Positions 6,974-8,992 of a stretch of 8,992 nucleotides of DNA are shown piece after piece. Position 1 is the stretch's first letter. Each line of letters begins with the position of its first letter. The notes under the pieces are model-generated. The model worked only from the letters and a program-made list of their open reading frames with translations. It had not been told where the DNA came from and ran no database searches. A program made the position numbers and the translations under genes. The DNA comes from an uncultured Planctomycetaceae bacterium (GTDB lineage Bacteria > Planctomycetota > Planctomycetia > Pirellulales > UBA1268), in the NCBI GenBank assembly GCA_937926325.1, contig CALAZQ010000491.1, positions 1 to 8,992 on the forward strand, written 5' to 3'.

Positions 6974-7803
6974 CCGTGGCTCCGGCAGCTGTGACGGGAC
7001 AGCGGCCCCCGCGACAGGGGCTGCCAGCCTACAACCGCTGGCTGCACGGCTGGTTCATGTGGTACGTCCGGGGCTACCTGCGGCGGCACTTTCATGCGAT
7101 TCGGCTGCTCAAACAGGCCGACGACATGCACGCCCCTGACCTCGATGACCAGCCGGTGCTGATCTACACCAACCATCCCGGCTGGTGGGACCCACTCATC
7201 TTTCTCGCCGTCGCCCAGCGGCTCTATCCCGATCGGCTTAACTATGGGCCAATCGATGCCGCGGCACTGGGAAAATACTCCTTCCTCGAATCGATCGGTT
7301 TTCTGGGGATTGAGCCCGACAGCTGGAAGGGGGCCGCCCGGTTCCTGCGGGTGGCCCGGGCGGCCCTGGAACGCTCCGACGTCATCTTCTGGGTGACGGC
7401 GCAGGGTCACTTTGCCGACCCCCGGCAGCGGCCCATCGATCTGCGTCCCGGGGTCGGCCACGCCGCCGCCGCGGCCAGCCGCGGGCTGGTGATACCGCTG
7501 GCGGTTGAATATCCCTTCTGGACCGAGCGGCTGCCCGAGGCCCTGGTCGCCTTCGGGCCGCCACAGGCGATCGCGGCCTTTCCCGACCGTGATGCTGACA
7601 CCTGGAACCAGCATCTCACCGAACTGTTGGAACAGACCCAGGATCGCCTGGCAGCCGCCGCCGTCAGCCGCGACCCGGCCGCCTTTCAGCGGCTGGCCGC
7701 GGGGCGGGTCGGTGTCGGCGGCATGTACGACCTGCTGCGGCGGCTGCGGGCCTGGCTGCTCGGCCGCCGCTTCGACGCCGCCCATGCCTCGGAGCCGCCA
7801 TGA
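6970..7803 (+). CDS. PlsC-type acyltransferase of the carotenoid operon (probable CrtO-role enzyme)
   Basis: This 277-residue protein of the lysophospholipid acyltransferase superfamily probably attaches a fatty acyl group to the sugar of the glycosylated C30 carotenoid. The catalytic HX4D motif is NHPGWWD (His69, Asp74), preceded by an amphipathic N-terminal stretch rich in Trp, Tyr and Arg (about 20-45) suited to membrane contact. The third block reads TAQGHFADPRQRP (143-155) where typical PlsC proteins have FPEGTRS, so the glutamate is a glutamine. I recall related proteins with a PQGRFxDxRxRP form, so this may be a subfamily trait. Staphylococcal CrtO is a different, smaller membrane protein, so the role is assigned by operon position, not homology. 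The start GTG 6970 shares GTGA with the crtP stop and has no clear ribosome binding site, pointing to translational coupling. The stop shares ATGA with crtQ. Confidence 0.82.
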   Translation: MTVAPAAVTGQRPPRQGLPAYNRWLHGWFMWYVRGYLRRHFHAIRLLKQADDMHAPDLDDQPVLIYTNHPGWWDPLIFLAVAQRLYPDRLNYGPIDAAALGKYSFLESIGFLGIEPDSWKGAARFLRVARAALERSDVIFWVTAQGHFADPRQRPIDLRPGVGHAAAAASRGLVIPLAVEYPFWTERLPEALVAFGPPQAIAAFPDRDADTWNQHLTELLEQTQDRLAAAAVSRDPAAFQRLAAGRVGVGGMYDLLRRLRAWLLGRRFDAAHASEPP

Positions 7804-8954
7804 CCGCCACCACCACCGTCATGCTGCTGGCAAGCCTTGCCGTGGTCCTTGCGGCAATCCCGGCCGGCATGCTGCTGGCCAACCTGCAAACCTTTCGCCG
7901 CAGCCCGACACCACCGGCCGACCTGCCCCCGGTGTCGGTGCTGGTGCCGGCCCGCAACGAACAGGCGGCGATCGGCCGGCTGATCGACGACGTGTTGGCC
8001 AGCCGGGGTGTCGATCTCGAACTGGTGATCCTTGACGACGCCAGCACTGATGACACAGCAGCCATTGTCACCGCGGCGGCCGCTCGCGATGCCCGCGTGC
8101 GGCTGCTGCCTGGCCGACCGTTGCCGACTGGCTGGTGCGGCAAGCAGCATGCCTGCTTCCAGCTGGCCGAAGCAGCCCGTCATCAGACCCTGGTGTTTCT
8201 CGATGCCGATGTGCGACCGGCCGCCGACGGCATCGCCCGGGGCGTTGCGTTCCTCAAGCAGGCCGACGTGGGGCTGGCCAGCGGCTTTCCGCTGCAAGAG
8301 ACACCCTGCTTGCTGGCCTGGCTGCTGCTGCCACTGATACACTTCGTGCTGCTGGGCTTCCTCCCGCTGGGCCGCAGCCGCCGCGCGACCGACCCGGCTC
8401 TGGCCGCCGGCTGCGGGCAGTTTTTCCTCACCACCAAGCCGGCATACGACAGGGCAGGGGGGCATGCCACGATTGCCGCCTCGCTGCACGATGGCATCAT
8501 GCTGCCACGGGCTTACCGTCGGGCCGGCCTGGGCACCGACATCTTCGATGCCACCGACGTGGCAAGCTGCCGGATGTACGAGACCAGCGGCGAGGTCTTC
8601 AGCGGCCTGGCCAAGAATGCCACCGAGGGGATCGGCTCGCCGCAGACCATCCTGCCGTTCACGCTGCTGTTGGCCGGAGGCCAGGTGCTGCCGACGCTGC
8701 TGCTGCTGGGCTGGCTGGCAGGCTGGCCCCGGGCGGGCTGGTCGCCGACCGCGGTCGCACTCACGCTGCTGGCGGTCGGCCTCTCCCTGCTGCCACGGCT
8801 GCTGGCCGTCGGCCGGTTCCGGCAAAGCTTCACCAGCAGCCTGCTGCAGCCGCTGGCGGTCACCGTGTTTCTCATCATCCAGTGGTACGCCCTCACCCGG
8901 CGGCTGCTCGGCCTGCAGACCTCATGGAAGGGCCGGCAGTTGGCCCCGCAGTGA
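7800..8954 (+). CDS. crtQ: CrtQ-type family 2 glycosyltransferase (4,4'-diaponeurosporenoate glycosyltransferase)
   Basis: This 384-residue membrane-bound family 2 glycosyltransferase is expected to transfer a sugar from a nucleotide donor to the carboxyl end of the C30 carotenoid acid. An N-terminal membrane segment (about 7-29) is followed by the GT-A fold: VSVLVPARNE (45-54), the nucleotide-binding DDAS (79-82), the metal-binding FLDADV (133-138) and a later acidic site, LHDGIM (229-234). Three hydrophobic segments follow (about 284-306, 315-336 and 347-366). Two details match staphylococcal CrtQ as I recall it: WCGKQHACFQ (112-121) against W-GK-HACYQ, and a C-terminal WKGRQ (376-380). ATG 7800 overlaps the preceding stop as ATGA, and GGAG (7791-7794) lies 5 nt upstream. 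The sugar cannot be told from sequence. Confidence 0.88.
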   Translation: MTATTTVMLLASLAVVLAAIPAGMLLANLQTFRRSPTPPADLPPVSVLVPARNEQAAIGRLIDDVLASRGVDLELVILDDASTDDTAAIVTAAAARDARVRLLPGRPLPTGWCGKQHACFQLAEAARHQTLVFLDADVRPAADGIARGVAFLKQADVGLASGFPLQETPCLLAWLLLPLIHFVLLGFLPLGRSRRATDPALAAGCGQFFLTTKPAYDRAGGHATIAASLHDGIMLPRAYRRAGLGTDIFDATDVASCRMYETSGEVFSGLAKNATEGIGSPQTILPFTLLLAGGQVLPTLLLLGWLAGWPRAGWSPTAVALTLLAVGLSLLPRLLAVGRFRQSFTSSLLQPLAVTVFLIIQWYALTRRLLGLQTSWKGRQLAPQ

Positions 8955-8992
8955 AGGTGCTCTCCGTCCGGTCGCTTCCGCTCGCTGCTTCC
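8951..8992 (+). CDS. possible start of a further operon gene, cut by the window edge
   Basis: GTG at 8951 overlaps the crtQ stop as GTGA, the same arrangement used at the crtP junction. It opens 14 codons without a stop (MKVLSVRSLPLAAS), most of them ending in G or C like the neighbouring genes. The fragment is too short to identify. An aldehyde dehydrogenase would fit the pathway, but nothing here shows that. No good ribosome binding site is near, so the true start may lie beyond the window. Confidence 0.3.
   Translation, partial: MKVLSVRSLPLAAS

Noticed and set aside
6838..7785. A 315-codon minus-strand frame opposite the acyltransferase gene
   Set aside because: It has no recognisable motif and the plus strand carries the HX4D acyltransferase with well-placed overlaps, so this is an antisense shadow.
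7686..8825. A 379-codon open frame on the minus strand opposite crtQ
   Set aside because: It is rich in Gln, Arg, Gly and Ala without domains, and lies opposite a clear glycosyltransferase. Long antisense frames are expected at this G+C content.

Overview
The window is about two-thirds G+C and densely coding. It most likely comes from a planctomycete, probably a Pirellulales-type lineage. Three things suggest this: a short secreted protein with repeated Tyr-Tyr-Ala-Pro units, of a kind I associate with Rhodopirellula-like genomes; a C30 carotenoid gene set with no linked dehydrosqualene synthase; and GTG starts. This assignment is inference, as no marker gene lies in the window.

Left arm (about 1-2857, minus strand). 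A tRNA-Arg(ACG) gene lies just downstream of a large gene that fuses an LplT-like MFS transporter to a PlsC-type acyltransferase. Its C-terminal 220 residues look like a worn remnant of the AMP-binding (acyl-ACP synthetase) domain found in three-domain Aas-type proteins. A 215-bp divergent intergenic region follows.

Centre (3073-3704, plus strand). A small secreted YYAPA-repeat protein is followed by a short GC hairpin with a T-rich tail. A well-formed sigma70-type promoter (TTGACC, 16 nt, TATAGT) comes next and is the natural start of the operon to its right.

Right arm (3705-8992, plus strand). The operon reads crtN, crtP, a PlsC-type acyltransferase and crtQ. The last two gene junctions are 4-nt stop/start overlaps, and a further gene may begin in the same way at the window edge. 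By analogy with staphyloxanthin biosynthesis, CrtN would desaturate a C30 backbone and CrtP would oxidise a terminal methyl group. CrtQ would then glycosylate the carotenoid acid, and the acyltransferase would esterify the sugar. No crtM is present, so the C30 precursor (squalene or dehydrosqualene) must come from elsewhere, perhaps HpnCDE-type enzymes. No aldehyde dehydrogenase is visible either. The crtN-crtP gap holds a perfect 22-bp palindrome that no gene explains.

No mobile element, CRISPR array or rRNA gene was seen. The cluster is a recognisable variant of a known pathway rather than a wholly new system. The least ordinary items are the decayed adenylation domain, the palindrome, the dyad inside the operon promoter and the variant acyltransferase motif.
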